48,081 nucleotides of DNA from Chara braunii (taxonomy: Eukaryota; Streptophyta; Charophyceae; Charales; Characeae): the NCBI GenBank assembly GCA_003427395.1, contig BFEA01000474.1, forward strand, positions 928,386 to 976,466. Reading direction: 5' to 3'. The translations under genes and the position numbers were made by a program. The notes below the pieces were generated by a model. That model did no database searches. It was given only the letters and a program-made list of their open reading frames with translations, and was not told the DNA's origin. This document shows positions 21,641-32,130 of this stretch, in pieces; position 1 is the first letter of the stretch, and each line of letters opens with the position of its first letter.

Positions 21641-22125
21641 TATCTGTTGTGAGAGGTCAGTTGAATAAAGTGATTGAATCTGATAACCCCCTCTTGATTC
21701 TGAGGCACGAGATTTGTGGGAAAAATCGTATGATATTTCATATTCCAGTGGTTAAATTCTTGAATACTGGCAGCTTGGACATGAGGATTTACGCCCCAAC
21801 ATATCTAGAGGAGGAAACTGATTTTTTGGAGTGTCTGAGGGAAACATATATTAGCCTTAGGCAAACAAAAAAGTGGTTTGAAAAATTAAGAAGAAAGGTG
21901 ACTCGGGGAGTGGGAGTAAGGCAATTTGAGAAACTTCCTAACTTTTCAACCACTGATGGGTTTGAGGATGGAAGAGATTGGATGCCCTTGTTGGAAACCA
22001 TTGCCATGGTAGGCAAAGCAAGAGAGAGTGACCCCGTTGTAATGATAAAGTCCTTATTCCTGACAACTTTTGAGCACATATTCGAGATCCCTGACTATAC
22101 TCATCCTGATATCTTTCTCTCCTGA
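21625..22125 (+). CDS. 166-aa ORF, third copy of the accessory module, function unknown
   Basis: Open for 166 codons. Residues about 34-85 (IFHIPVVKFLNTGSLDMRIY, then AP.YLEEETDFLECLRETY) follow the pattern of the IYVP segment in the two upstream units, suggesting a third, more diverged unit. The rest is Lys/Arg-rich, then an acidic DGFEDGRDW stretch and a hydrophobic C-terminus. The true start may lie further upstream in a broken frame. No known domain is recognised. Confidence 0.4.
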   Translation: MSIARISVVRGQLNKVIESDNPLLILRHEICGKNRMIFHIPVVKFLNTGSLDMRIYAPTYLEEETDFLECLRETYISLRQTKKWFEKLRRKVTRGVGVRQFEKLPNFSTTDGFEDGRDWMPLLETIAMVGKARESDPVVMIKSLFLTTFEHIFEIPDYTHPDIFLS

Positions 22126-22376
22126 TACTGTCTTTAATGATTAATAATGTCTGCTTCAGTTGAACAACTAACATTTGAGGTTATATTGGACACTCACAGT
22201 TAACGACCATCTGAAATTTCAGAATGAAAGATTCTAAAGTGGTATGAAACCGTTGAAATGACCTGAAGACTCTTCAGATCATATCAAAAGTTTCGGGTGG
22301 TCTGGAGGACAAATTTTATGTTTGTTTGTTTTTTTGCCTGTTTTTTTGTTTTGGTTTAACGTTGTTGTGTGTCACT

Positions 22377-22779
22377 TGAAATGACCTAAAGTGGCTGAAG
22401 CTTTTGAAAGGGGTTTCAGGTCCCCCTATCCAACCATTTGGATGGGGGGACCTGAAACCCCTTTTTGAAGCTTCGGGCACTTCAGGTCATTTCAGGAATT
22501 TCAGGTGGGGACCTGAAACCGCCGTAGTAACCTGAAGTGGTTGAAGCTTCTGAAAGGGGTTTAAAGTACCCTCGTCGAAATGGTCGGATGGGGGTACCCG
22601 AAACCTCATTCAGAACCTTCAACCACTTCAGGTCATTTCACGAATTTCAGGTGGGGACCTGAAACCGCAGTAATAACCTGAAGTGGTTGAAGCCTAAGAA
22701 AGGGGTTTCAGGTACCCCCATCCAACCATTTGGATGGGGGTACCTGAAACCCCTTTCAGAAGCTTCAGCCACTTCACGT
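22377..22779. repeat. Three tandem long palindromes
   Basis: Palindromes span 22377-22494, 22530-22633 and 22676-22779, with a repeat period of 146-147 bases. Each folds around ccaaccatttgg or a variant. The third has a perfect 27-base inner stem (ending gtacccccatccaa / ttggatgggggtac) with a 4-base loop; the first has one mismatch in the same stem. Between them tttcaggtggggacctgaaa, itself a palindrome, repeats at 22499 and 22645. The motif cctgaaa/tttcagg recurs throughout. No coding frame crosses it. Confidence 0.9.
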
Positions 22780-22799
22780 CATTTCAGGAGTTTCAGACG

Positions 22800-23100
22800 G
22801 GGACCTGATGCGACTAAAAGTGACCTGTAAATAACTTTTGTTGTTAACCACCTTTCATATTGGAAGCAAGGACAGTCAAAACAGAAGGTACTCTCCGGGT
22901 CTTGGATAAAGGTCTTTCCATTATGGAAGAGCTTAAGCTACTTTCCTTGATCAGATGAGTGACTCTGCCTTAAGAGTTGTTACTGACCAGACCGAGATCA
23001 ACTACCTGTTGAAGATAGTGAGAGTGAGGACAGTTGAAAGAGTATCGTAGCACTCATCCAGAGAGCGAGTCTCTCTTGCCAGGAGACTCCGTAACGGTCT
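22800..23100. other. Spacer upstream of gag region
   Basis: No motif or frame recognised between the palindrome array and the next ORF. Confidence 0.4.
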
Positions 23101-23107
23101 ATAAGAA

Positions 23108-23371
23108 ATGCAATTTGATTATAAGATTATAGACCTGACAATGTATTTTATAATCCGGGGCACTGTGAAAGGATATAACAGAAGACTAAGTAGAGAAGAT
23201 GAGAGCGAAATGATAGAACAGTACATTGAAAAATTAAGAAGGGTCGCTTTGCCCTTAATCACTACTCAAACTATTATTGCCTACACTCGCTACATACAAA
23301 ATTGTCAAGAGATAGAACAAATAAGAGAGGAGAGAAACGAGCTTATATCTGCAAGAAGAATAAGGGACTGA
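23108..23371 (+). CDS. 87-aa ORF upstream of gag, unknown
   Basis: An open frame rich in Arg, Glu and Ile with a helical C-terminal half (EQIREERNELISARRIRD). It may be an N-terminal gag segment or another accessory-module remnant (the order strand, charged stretch, helix is similar). It ends 60 bases before the gag start. No family recognised. Confidence 0.3.
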   Translation: MQFDYKIIDLTMYFIIRGTVKGYNRRLSREDESEMIEQYIEKLRRVALPLITTQTIIAYTRYIQNCQEIEQIREERNELISARRIRD

Positions 23372-23431
23372 GAGTAGGGAAGGAGCAGTCAAAAGTAACA
23401 AGGAAGAGAAGAAGGAATATCAAAAAAAATT

Positions 23432-24028
23432 ATGGTCAAGATGTTTGGACGAGGGAGACCTCGCTCAAGGCCTAGTTCCTCCGCAGGGACTCATGAGGAG
23501 ACCCTAGTGGGTGCCATACGAGAGTTGGTCGAGAGAGTTGACACTAAAAAAAGAGGTTGGAATATTGCAAGAGCGAAGTGACCAGATGAGAGAATTTGAT
23601 GCTTCAGAGGGCATCAAGTAAATGATTTCTTGAATGAATATGAATTATTTTGGCTCAGTTATGGTTGGACAGACAAACAACGGCTTAAACAACTTCTTTC
23701 ATACTATGACAGTGACTCGAGATTGACTGTCCAAAAGTTGATGGAAGAAACTACAACATGGGAAAAACTCAAGGAGAGAATGAAAAGAGAATTCAAAAAA
23801 GTCTTCGTTCCAACCATGACCAAGGATCTCCTCAACATCAGAAGAGCTAAGTATAACATTTTCAATGTTTTCCTCCAGACATTTATTAGAATAACCAGGA
23901 GGATTCCATACTTGGACGGACACAAAGATGTCATATTTTCCTGCCTAACTTCACCGACAATAAGAGGCAGACTGTTCTCAATCAGGCTCAACACTACCCT
24001 TTTAGATGGGATGAAATGGTTGCAATAG
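23432..24028 (+). pseudogene. gag: Ty3/gypsy gag capsid region, frameshifted
   Basis: A short N-terminal frame starts at 23432 (MFGRGRPRSRPSSSAG) and stops at 23583. The capsid homology continues in other frames through a VNDFLNEYELFWLSYGWTD stretch, then WEKLKERMKREFKKVFVP, then DLLNIRRA.YNIFNVFLQTF and RITRRIPYL. This is the usual retrotransposon gag order (FL..YE...GW, W..LK..F, DL..I..). An open frame of 132 codons runs 23630-24028. It would assemble the virus-like particle. Decayed by frameshifts at the start and at the end. Confidence 0.7.
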
Positions 24029-24114
24029 TTAGAACTCTACCTACGGTTTCACACAAGAAGTCGTCACTGAATCAGATCAGTACATTGGTTAATTACTGAG
24101 AGACAAATAATAGT

Positions 24115-24237
24115 ATGAACAGAGAAAACAATATGAGCGAAGAAAATATTATTCAACGGGTTATGGTCAATTATATGCGTGTTAATCATGTTGTGGATGA
24201 GAAAGGAAAGAAGGACGTTGAAAGTGAGGATGAAGAA

Positions 24238-24272
<35 letters not shown>

Positions 24273-24531
24273 CCATGAGAAAAGAGGAGACTCTTCCAGA
24301 TCCGGAAAGAACGGAGGAAATTATGAAAAAGAAAACATGGAAAAAAAAAAGTATAATAACCGTCCAAGGAAGAGTTTTATCTGTTATTATTGTTGTGAAG
24401 GGGGTCACTCTACCACCTATTGTAAGCCTCTGGAAGAGAATGTGAAAAGTTGGGTAACTAAGAAGGATGCAATGAGTTATGTCTGTGACAGTTCGTGGAA
24501 CAAATTAGATCCAGACATCCAGGAGGTATGA
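24115..24531 (+). pseudogene. gag: Gag nucleocapsid part with CCHC zinc knuckle
   Basis: An open frame of 138 codons in a different frame from the capsid. Residues 90-103 (24382-24423) read CYYCCEGGHSTTYC, a perfect C-x2-C-x4-H-x4-C knuckle that would bind element RNA. Upstream is a run of 12 Asp encoded by a GAT trinucleotide repeat at about 24238-24273, then a Lys/Asn-rich basic stretch. The frame ends 13 bases before an inserted TIR element. Confidence 0.75.
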
Positions 24532-24543
24532 GACTTTTTTCCC

Positions 24544-25122
24544 TTAAATCACCATTACCCCCGTCGTCATAAATTAGGGGGAACATGTAGCACAGGTCCA
24601 TGAGGACTACAGGTAGTACAGTGGGGGAAACTGGCGGAGTAAATGAGTCGAATTACCCCCACGATTTATTTCGGGGTGCAAATGATTTTTTTTTTTTTAA
24701 TATTTTTTTTTATGTAAAGATCACGACAAAATTTACGGGCCCTCAAATTTTCAGAGTTGTTGGGTCATCCTTCTGATTGGCAAAAATCGCGAAAGTTTTT
24801 TTTTTTTTCCCGTTGGCCCATACGTGGTACAGTAGCAAAACTGAAAAATGTAACGAAACGGCGCGACATTTACTTCACCGTCTAATTTTTTTTTCTTCAT
24901 TTTTTTTATATTTGTTTTGGAAAGATCACGACCTTATCTACATGATATCAAATTTTCAGATGTTTTTACCAATTGTTCTGAGCGCGAAAAATCGTCAAAG
25001 TTCACGTTTGAAAATTATTGGTCCGGATCCGCCTGCGCTTGCTGGTCGCCGCCGCCCCTAAGAACCCGGTCTGTAAGACCAGGAAAGTCCATTTTAGGCC
25101 GGCGGGGGTAGTGGTGGTTTAA
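24544..25122. mobile_element. 579-bp TTAA-flanked TIR element inserted between gag and protease
   Basis: The left end ttaaatcaccattacccccg and the reverse complement of the right end ttaaaccaccactacccccg agree at 18 of 20 bases. TTAA lies at both edges. Inside is a diverged direct duplication (gatcacgac..tcaaattttcag..) at about 24718-24800 and 24922-25005, plus T-runs. It has no coding frame of note. The right-end pattern gg.agt.gt.gtttaa also resembles the end of the 207-bp element at 1990-2196 and a remnant end at 43759-43777. Inserted in the retroelement, so younger than it. Confidence 0.7.
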
Positions 25123-25189
25123 GCATGAGAAAAAAATAAAGAAAAAAAAAAAAAAAAAAAATGTAAATGTTCATTTTCTTACTGGTGAG

Positions 25190-25516
25190 TTGTTAGAAGA
25201 GCTTGTGCAATTTTTTAATGATCCTTCCACCATGATTGAATTGCCTCTACAGTCCTTGACGTTAATGGAAGAGTTGTCTGATGAGACTTTCTCAAACAGG
25301 TTTTTATTAGAGGGAAATTTTGTTTTTCGGACTTCATCTGAGTTAGCAGTATCGTTTTATGATAAACCCACTTGTTCAGTCAACATGATGTCTTTTGAGG
25401 GTGATCTACCACTAGAAGTCATCATGGAACCTAGTATAGTGATTAGGGTGGTGAGAAATTTTCAAACACACTTTATAACTCCGATGATTGAGGAAAAAAA
25501 GAGAAGAAAAGCTTAA
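25190..25516 (+). CDS. 108-aa ORF upstream of protease, unknown
   Basis: An open frame after a 20-base A run. It has an acidic N-terminal half and ends in EEKKRRKA. Position between the zinc knuckle and the protease suggests a gag-pol linker, but no motif confirms it. Followed by 350 bases of interrupted sequence before the protease. Confidence 0.35.
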   Translation: MLEELVQFFNDPSTMIELPLQSLTLMEELSDETFSNRFLLEGNFVFRTSSELAVSFYDKPTCSVNMMSFEGDLPLEVIMEPSIVIRVVRNFQTHFITPMIEEKKRRKA

Positions 25517-25870
25517 GAGACTCTCAATGATATCCTTGATGATAAAAAATTGAAACCTTCATCACGAAAGAATGAACAAGGGAAAAAAAACAAGTTCATC
25601 CTCAAGAGTAAATTGAAAGATGGAACGGTAATCACTGATGTGATCACGAAAATGTTAAAAGAAACTGAAGTGGCCTTGAAACTGAAGTGACTCTGTCTTT
25701 CAAGGAGACAATGACACTAGCACCTAAGTTGGGAGAGGAACTAAAAAAACTAATTAAAAAAAAAAAAAGTGGGACCATTCTTCCCCAATCAGGTTAACAG
25801 GTCCTTGTCGGGATGTAAGATAAGATGTGCAACCATCGGTTGTTGATACTTAACTATCCATATTAATCAG

Positions 25871-26130
25871 GTGAAGATCCGAGACTATGGGGCGAAAATG
25901 GTCCTCCTCTCCCAGGGAATCATGAAAGCATGTAATTTAACCATTAATAGACCATCAAAGAACATATTAAGTAATATTGCTTAAAATCTCTTCTTGGCTG
26001 GGTTTATCGATAATTTGCCTATTAAAGTCGGAACGATTGTTGGGTTTGTGGTGTCAGACTCGGATCATGACTGTATCCTGGGCACTCCATTCTTGCACAG
26101 AATAAAGGTTGTCCAGTTCTTTGGTCTTGA
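25871..26130 (+). pseudogene. pol: Retropepsin-type aspartic protease remnant
   Basis: The translation at 25871 has VKIRDYGAKMVLLSQGIMK, matching the family pattern D-T/S-G-A but with Tyr instead of Thr/Ser after the catalytic Asp. It then has NLTINRPS, a TAA stop at about 25984, FIDNLPIKVG, and CILGTPFLHR, the second hallmark (h-LG-x-FL). It would cleave the polyprotein. The altered active site and the stop mean it is dead. Confidence 0.65.
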
Positions 26131-26185
26131 AGGGTCGTCTTGAATTGGTCTACAGGATCCAAATACTGCATAGGAGCAGACATGT

Positions 26186-26659
26186 ATGGTCTGTACTTCC
26201 CACAATCATAAACATAAGGTATCAACCAATTCAATCAGAAGAGAAAAATATATTGAGAAGACTAGAAAAATAAAAAGGAAAGACAAACAAGAAATTAAAG
26301 ATGAAGTATCAGTGAACATTAATCAGATTTCGAAAATTACGAAAACTCTTGGTAAACTCAAATATGAGGACGGACAAATTGAAGCATTCAAAACAGTTGT
26401 TGAGACTGCAAAGAGTGGGAAAACGGACTTACGACTTGTATCAAATCACCATTTTTTAGAAAAATATTCACTGGGTCAAAGAGAAAATATAAGCCCAAGC
26501 GGTAAAAAAAATCCGGTGGTAGAAAAAAATTATGATGAACCGTTGAAAAAGAGAATCGTGAGAATTATGAAAACATTAAGCAAGTCAGCAAAACTGGGGT
26601 ATAGAGTCATTGGAAAAAAAATTATCACAATGAAGATAGACTCGGATCAGTTTATTTGA
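26186..26659 (+). pseudogene. pol: Protease-to-RT linker, 157-codon open frame
   Basis: Lies in the same frame as the protease. Lys-rich and without a recognised domain. It connects the protease region to the reverse transcriptase and is probably part of the former polyprotein. About 280 bases of interrupted sequence separate it from the first RT motif. Confidence 0.4.
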
Positions 26660-26930
26660 CCTAAAAAAAATTAATATATTTTCAAAGCGTGTCAAAAATT
26701 CTCTGGTGTATTTTCCTTTAATGATGAAGAAAGAGGGTGGTTGGATGTGGATATGATCAAGATGACAAAAATCTGGACAGTTTATCATATTCTATAGAAT
26801 GATAGAATAACCATGTACGCAAAAAAGAAGAGGCAAAGGTAGTGAAATATTTAGAAAAAAAATTGCTTCCTATGTTGCGGAACCTGCTTATGGACCGTAT
26901 GCTAATCACTGATTTTGCTTTTGAAAACTA

Positions 26931-27460
26931 GGAGGTGGACTGAGATGGATACAAAGTCTTCAAAAGCCCAACTCAGTAACAATACATGATCATGTAGTTT
27001 CCTTAATGCTAATATGTTTTATGAATCCTTTGTTGGTCGATGCATTTATTCTTTAATTGATTTATATTATGGTTACGATTAGTTACTCATTGATCCCACT
27101 AGCGGACCAATGACCACCATGCACACGCCAATGTGGCTTATCCGGATGTGCGTGATACCTAAGATATGGACCAATGGTATGACAGTGGTTCAAAGGGATA
27201 TGATCCAAGTCATACACGATATCTCCCCGTAGATAAGCAACCCCTATATTGATGATAACCTTGTAAAAAAAACCATAGTAAGAGACGAGACTTTGGTTGA
27301 TGAATGAGTCGAAAAGTTTGTCTGGGAGCATGCTGAGGGGGTAAAGCTGGTCGTAGAAAGACTTCAAAAGTATAATCTGACTGCTAGTGGGCCAAAGTCC
27401 CTTCTCTTTCAAGCAGAAGTTACCATCTTAGGCTTTAGATATTTCTCCAAGGGTAGGAGT
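26931..27460 (+). pseudogene. pol: Ty3/gypsy reverse transcriptase remnant
   Basis: In order: GGLRWIQSLQKPNSVTI (26931 onward), a frameshift, ESFVGRCIYSLIDLYYGYD with the first catalytic Asp, HTP.WLIRM, IP...TNGMTVVQRDM, and the catalytic box YIDD at 27245-27256. It ends near the ILGFRYF motif. Stops lie in frame, including after GYD and at 27230. It would copy element RNA into DNA. The lineage looks like the GGLRF..DLQ..N type of Ty3/gypsy, without closer assignment. Confidence 0.85.
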
Positions 27461-28104
27461 CTTGACCTCAAGAAAATAAACAAGATCTTAAACTGACCTT
27501 TGTCCCTCAAGCGAATGACAAATGTCAGAAGCTTCTTGGGTCTCTGTGGGTTCTGAATGATTTTTACTTCTCATTTTGCTACCCTTGTAGAGCCTCTGAG
27601 GGAGATGATAAGACAAGGGGATGACTTATCATGGACTGAAAAAATACAGATTGTTGCAAGAACCTTGCAAGAAAACCTAAAAGATGGAGGTGTGGTGCCG
27701 GGAGTGCCCTACTACGAAGATGAAGAGGGAAGAACCTTCATCATCGAGGCAGATGGAGGACCAATAACTCTTGGTGGTGTACTTATTCAGAAAGATGAGA
27801 ATGAGAAAGAGAGACCTCTAAGGTTAGAGAGTAGAACTCTTAACTCTACAAAAAGAGGTTACACCCAATTCAGAAAAGAGTTACTGACAATTATTCACTG
27901 TCTCAAGTGCTTCAGACACTATGTACTTGGGAGGAGGTTCATCCCGAAGACTGATGCATCTGCTGTGAGTGGTGCTATTAAGAAACATCAACAAATAAAT
28001 TCAAAAGTAAGCAGGTAGATTGCCTTCATCAGGACTTTCAATTTTAAACAGGAAGAGATTCCCACCGAGAAAAAACGGGCAGATGGCCTAAGCCGAATTG
28101 AATG
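27461..28104 (+). pseudogene. pol: RNase H region of the same pol
   Basis: An open frame at 27557-28018 preceded by KINKILN and a TGA at 27494, then VRSFLGLCGF and a TGA at 27554. These are the normal RT-RNase H connection motifs. RNase H follows: FIIEADGGPITLGGVLIQKD, then the R.L.S.TLN...R.Y...E.LTI stretch, RHYVLGR.F and TDAS, ending with ADGLSR at 28079. It would remove the RNA strand. In the same frame as YIDD. Confidence 0.85.
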
Positions 28105-28500
28105 AAAAAAAAAACGAAGACGAAGATGAAGACGTTGATGGAACGATTGAAGAATTTGCTTATGTTCATAATTTCCTGAATGAAGAGGATGATGAAGATT
28201 ATAAGGTTACAAGTTACTATAAGCGGAGTTTATGACATGAAGAAAGAGACGACTGGGGAAAAATCCCTGATGCTTATGTCTATGAACCAATTCTTGGGAA
28301 AAAAAAAGAGGAAGAACATAACAATTGGTATGTCAGAGTCTGCGCGACAGTTGTGGCTGCTCATGAACTGAAGGAAAGTTATGGATCAAAGGAGGAAGAA
28401 GAGACATAAAAGAAAGGAAATGAAATTTCTTTCATTTTTGAAGAATATGATGAGAGTCACCAAAAGATTGGAAAGAAGATGAAAATAAAATAGCTAAAAA
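28105..28500 (+). other. RNase H to integrase linker
   Basis: Acidic/Lys-rich low-complexity coding remnant (for example DEDEDVD-like, then frames such as 28180-28371) with no recognised domain. Several A runs break the frame. Confidence 0.4.
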
Positions 28501-28509
28501 AATATTATT

Positions 28510-29690
28510 GTAAAAACTCAAGAAAGAAGTTCAGAATAAAGAGAGGTCACCTCTTCGTGGAAGGTAAGGGAGAATTGTCTCCATTAAGGGTGGTTTGTGA
28601 GAAAGAAAGACAACTAGAAATAATTGCTGCTCTACACGAGGGGGTTGCTGGTGGCCATAGAGCTGCTAAAGCAACCTACTCTAAGACAATTAAACTCTAC
28701 TTCTGATATGAAATTAGAGACATGATTTATAGGTTATGCAAGTCATGTGCGTGAATATGTCAGAAGAGGTTTACAGCGAAGATGATTGAGCCTTTATTTG
28801 CTAATATCCTCATAGAGTCAGACAACCCAGTTCACTTGAATCTCATCACCACGCCCCTAGGCAATGGCGGAATGAGGTATATACTGAAGAAGAGGGATAA
28901 CTTTGCTGGGTATATCGAGGCAACGGTTTTAAAGAGCAAGACAACCGAGCAAGTGGCTGACTGGATAGAGAAAATCTATCTCAGATACCCCTTTATGAGA
29001 GAGTTTGTCTGAGACATAGAATCAAAATTAAAAAATGAGATTATAAGCATAATCACTCTCAGACTGGGTGTTAGAATTCGATATGTGACTACGTACTATC
29101 CTCAAGCAAACGTGCCAGTCGAGAGAGGTCACAAAACTCTGAAGGATTCATTGGTTAAATGGTGTGAAGGGAACCTCGGTAATTGGCTAAAAGTACTGAG
29201 AGTTGTAGTTTATACTGATAATACCACTGCCAAGAGAACCACAAGTTATGCTCAATTCACCCTGTGGTATGGTCGGTATGCTACCTTGCCTATTGAAAGT
29301 ATAGCCAGGATAGAGCCATGTCAAGAGGGTGACAAAAAAAAAAAATTTCTAAGTTTTTTCAGATTAGAATGAGGTAGATATACGAAGTTGATCAAACAGT
29401 GATGGATGATGAAGAAAGAATGACAACCAACAGATTGTCAGGTCAAGAGAGATGAAGCAAAAAGAGGTACATAAGAAGAGATAAATTAAACTAGTCCTTC
29501 TATTTGATAATTCTCTCGAGACTCGGTAGACCAAACGATTGAAGCCTAGATGATTCGGTCCTTATCGAATTATAAGATTGACAAAGAGCAAAGTCTATGA
29601 GATATCCGAGATGGATGATTCAAAAATCCATAATATGGTATCAGCGTCAAGGCTTCGTAAGTTCATCTTCAGAGACCCTGACCTGGTCCC
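28510..29690 (+). pseudogene. pol: Ty3/gypsy integrase remnant with GPY/F module
   Basis: The N-terminal zinc region has LHEGVAGGHRAAKATYS, then YF-stop-YEIRDM (TGA at 28704) and C-x2-C-type cysteines near 28737-28760. The core has a PVHLNLITTP segment with Asn where the first catalytic Asp is expected, RDNFAGYIEA, a Asp at DIESKL after a TGA at 29010, and TTYYPQANVPVERGH with the Glu. A frameshift near the A run at 29332 leads to FDNSLETR, KPR-stop-FGPYRI and EISEMDDSK, the GPY/F module at about 29490-29670. No chromodomain is seen. It would insert the cDNA. Confidence 0.8.
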
Positions 29691-30150
29691 TACAATGATC
29701 ACAAAGAAAGGAAAGAAAGGTCAGTCATTCAGCAAGAGAACAACTTTAGGAAATTGAAAAGAAGCATAGTGAGACAGTGAGATACTGCAAGGAAAAAAGC
29801 TTCAGGAGACTCTCATTACTCTTGCATTGTCGGTTCGGTATGTTTAATTCCCAACATATCAATTTTAACACGAGAGACTTGAGAAAGATCTTTCAAATGA
29901 TTCATATTCGTTTTTGCACCTGAGTTAACTTTCTTACAGAGCTAATGAGATCAAAGTCATTGATGTTAAGCCACAATCGATCCATGAATGTCAGATCCCT
30001 AAGTGGGGAACATCTGTGAGGTACAACTGCAGTAAGAAAGTGACAAGAGATTATTCTCCTAAGTATTGATGCAATATAAAGTTCAAAGAATTCATATGTG
30101 TGACATATCAAAGAGTGACGAATATTAATTTTTTGCAATTGAGAGGAAGT
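29691..30150. other. Post-pol stretch, no gene recognised
   Basis: AT-rich. Only a 78-codon minus-strand frame without motifs. Confidence 0.4.
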
Positions 30151-30156
30151 CTGACG

Positions 30157-30345
30157 GGCATAAAAAAGTTCAACTCTACTTGACTAGAGAGTTGTCTGTA
30201 AAGGGGCTTCATGTCTTCTAACTCATTTGCCTATCCAAGAGAACTATCAAGAAGATAGGCATAAAAGAAGTTCAACTCTGCTTGATTAGAGAGTTGTCAG
30301 TAGCGGGACTTCGTATTTCTTGACTAAGTTGCTTATCTTCTGCCT
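30157..30345 (+). repeat. Two-unit tandem repeat, period 101 bases
   Basis: ggcataaaaaagttcaactc at 30157 and ggcataaaagaagttcaact at 30258. Both are followed by ctagagagttgtc, a gggcttc stretch and ttgccta/ttgctta. It lies downstream of the integrase in the retroelement. Confidence 0.75.
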
Positions 30346-31395
30346 CAGATGAGGGAAAGGACCTCTCTGGGACCAATATCTTTATGCTTCCTTGAGGCTG
30401 ACGGGAGGTCTATTTGGAGTATTATCAAATTAGGGAAAAAAACTCTTTGTGATCAACACTTTGTATCCTGAAGAGAGGTCTTCAGAAAATACACTGTCAG
30501 TTGTCCTTTGTTGTTGTTCAGTGTCTCTTGAGACGGAATCAACGTCTTTTGAAAATTGTATGTTCCGTTATGTTGGGCATAGGATGTCTAACTGAGGGTT
30601 CATATGTTTGAATGTTTGTGCCTGAGATTTTCTTCTCTAACCTAAGATGCATTGATTGTTGGGGCTAACCAGAGCCTTACCGCAGTAGGTTGCAATCTCG
30701 TGGGGTCAGCAGGTCCCTAACGCGAGTGTCAAATTCCGTAATTGACTGTGACAAAGACTCCAGGGGTCTAGCTTGTGAGGTGAAAAGGGGTCAGCTGGAA
30801 CCATACCACAGTCAGAGGATGCAATTTAGTGAGGTTCGCCAGAGCCTGGAATCGTAGTTAGACCGGGTCCTACATTTAAAAATTTGGGCGAGGCGACCAA
30901 CGCCCTAAGCCAAAAACTGGTGGGTGAGTCGGTCCCCGACCACAATGGTCAAATCCGGGTACGGGACAGTCGGTCTGACGGGAGGTCTACTGTCATGGGG
31001 TGACCAGACCCATTAGAGTCATGATGTTCTGGCGTGAGGTGCGCCAAAGGGTCGCCATACTCAAGTAATGGGTACGGTGGTTCTAACCTGGAAGCATGTT
31101 AAAAGGGATGTCAAGACAAATGGTTTGATTAGTCCTTGCCTGAGGCGGGTCGAATGAGGGTTGTCAGGCTAACAAAGATCTGCCACCCCTGGCCAGTGGA
31201 GGACCAAAACTCAGGTAATCAATAATTCTTGGGTGTGAAAAACTGTTATATTATTTATTATTTATTTTGGTTTTTATTCTATTTATTTTATTTAATTTTT
31301 GTCTGACGATTGCATATCAGGGAGTTTGCATGTTGGGATCATACTTGGTGGCTTGTGGAGGTTGTTGTTTTGCAGGTTCATGAAGGTTCATATAA
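30346..31395. other. Unassigned stretch in retroelement 3' region
   Basis: No coding motif. The 30700-31170 part is GC-richer and G-rich on the + strand. The 31240-31310 part is very AT-rich. Confidence 0.35.
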
Positions 31396-31399
31396 AGTT

Positions 31400-31600
31400 T
31401 ACATACCAGAGAACAGTAAAGGGGTTTGGTATCCCCCTTTATTTGCCTGAGAAGTTGAGGACACGCCCCACTTAGAGTACAGAAAGAGAATAGGGTTTAG
31501 TATCCCCCAGAGTGTTTGAGAAGTTTAGAAGACATCTCGCTCAGACCAAAGAACAAGAAAAAAAGTTTGGTATACCTCACCCCGATACTGAAGACAACAA
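31400..31600 (+). repeat. Three-unit tandem repeat, about 70-base period
   Basis: Units share aga.aaga..aggggtttggtatcccc, then a .ga.aagtt.a.ga.a stretch. Anchors (gtttggtat or gtttagtat) are at 31424, 31496 and 31562. The third unit is truncated. Confidence 0.6.
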
Positions 31601-32114
31601 GTGTCAACAACTTCAGAGTCAAAATTTGACAATGTTTTTGAAGCCACGGTCTAGAGAGACAGATGAGGTAACTTCTTCATTATAGAAGTTCAGGGAAAAT
31701 CAGATTTCACGGCAGCAAAAATTAAAAGTTAAATTATCGAGGAGATAATTGAGGTGAAATCCTTCTTAAATTTAATTTGGTGGCCGGTAGAACGTCCTGG
31801 TTCACGAGAAACCAACATCCCCGGCCTCAAAATATTTGAATACTCAAGCCAGGGATGCTATGAAGTGTAGAATATATTGAAGAATCAAAAGAGGAAAAAG
31901 ATTCAGAGATTTAAAGAAATGACGTCGTGCTTATGCAAGATTTAAAAGATAATCATGAACTTTGTTTGGAGAAAAATGAGAAGGAAGAAAATACAACAGA
32001 GAGTGCAACTGTAAAGCTAGGGGAAAGAGGAAACCACACACGGGATAGAGGGTGAGGTTGTGGGCACTAACGCCCAACTTATCACAAGGGGGGTAGATGC
32101 TCTAGGAGAGTATG

Positions 32115-32130
32115 AGGGAGGAGAAGTGTT
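32115..32130 (+). promoter_or_regulatory. Possible polypurine tract followed by TG
   Basis: gagggaggagaag is directly followed by tgttgagagtgcc, the arrangement of a polypurine tract next to the start of a 3' LTR. The stretch is downstream of integrase on the same strand. No matching repeat start is found upstream of gag, so it is only a candidate. Confidence 0.25.

Noticed and set aside
24179-24445. Met- or His-rich frames at the GAT repeat
   Set aside because: Shadow frames of the Asp run in the zinc-knuckle ORF.
26931-29690. Reassigned UGA (Trp) code
   Set aside because: TGG is used normally in the same frames and TAG/TAA stops plus frameshifts are present, so decay is the simpler explanation.
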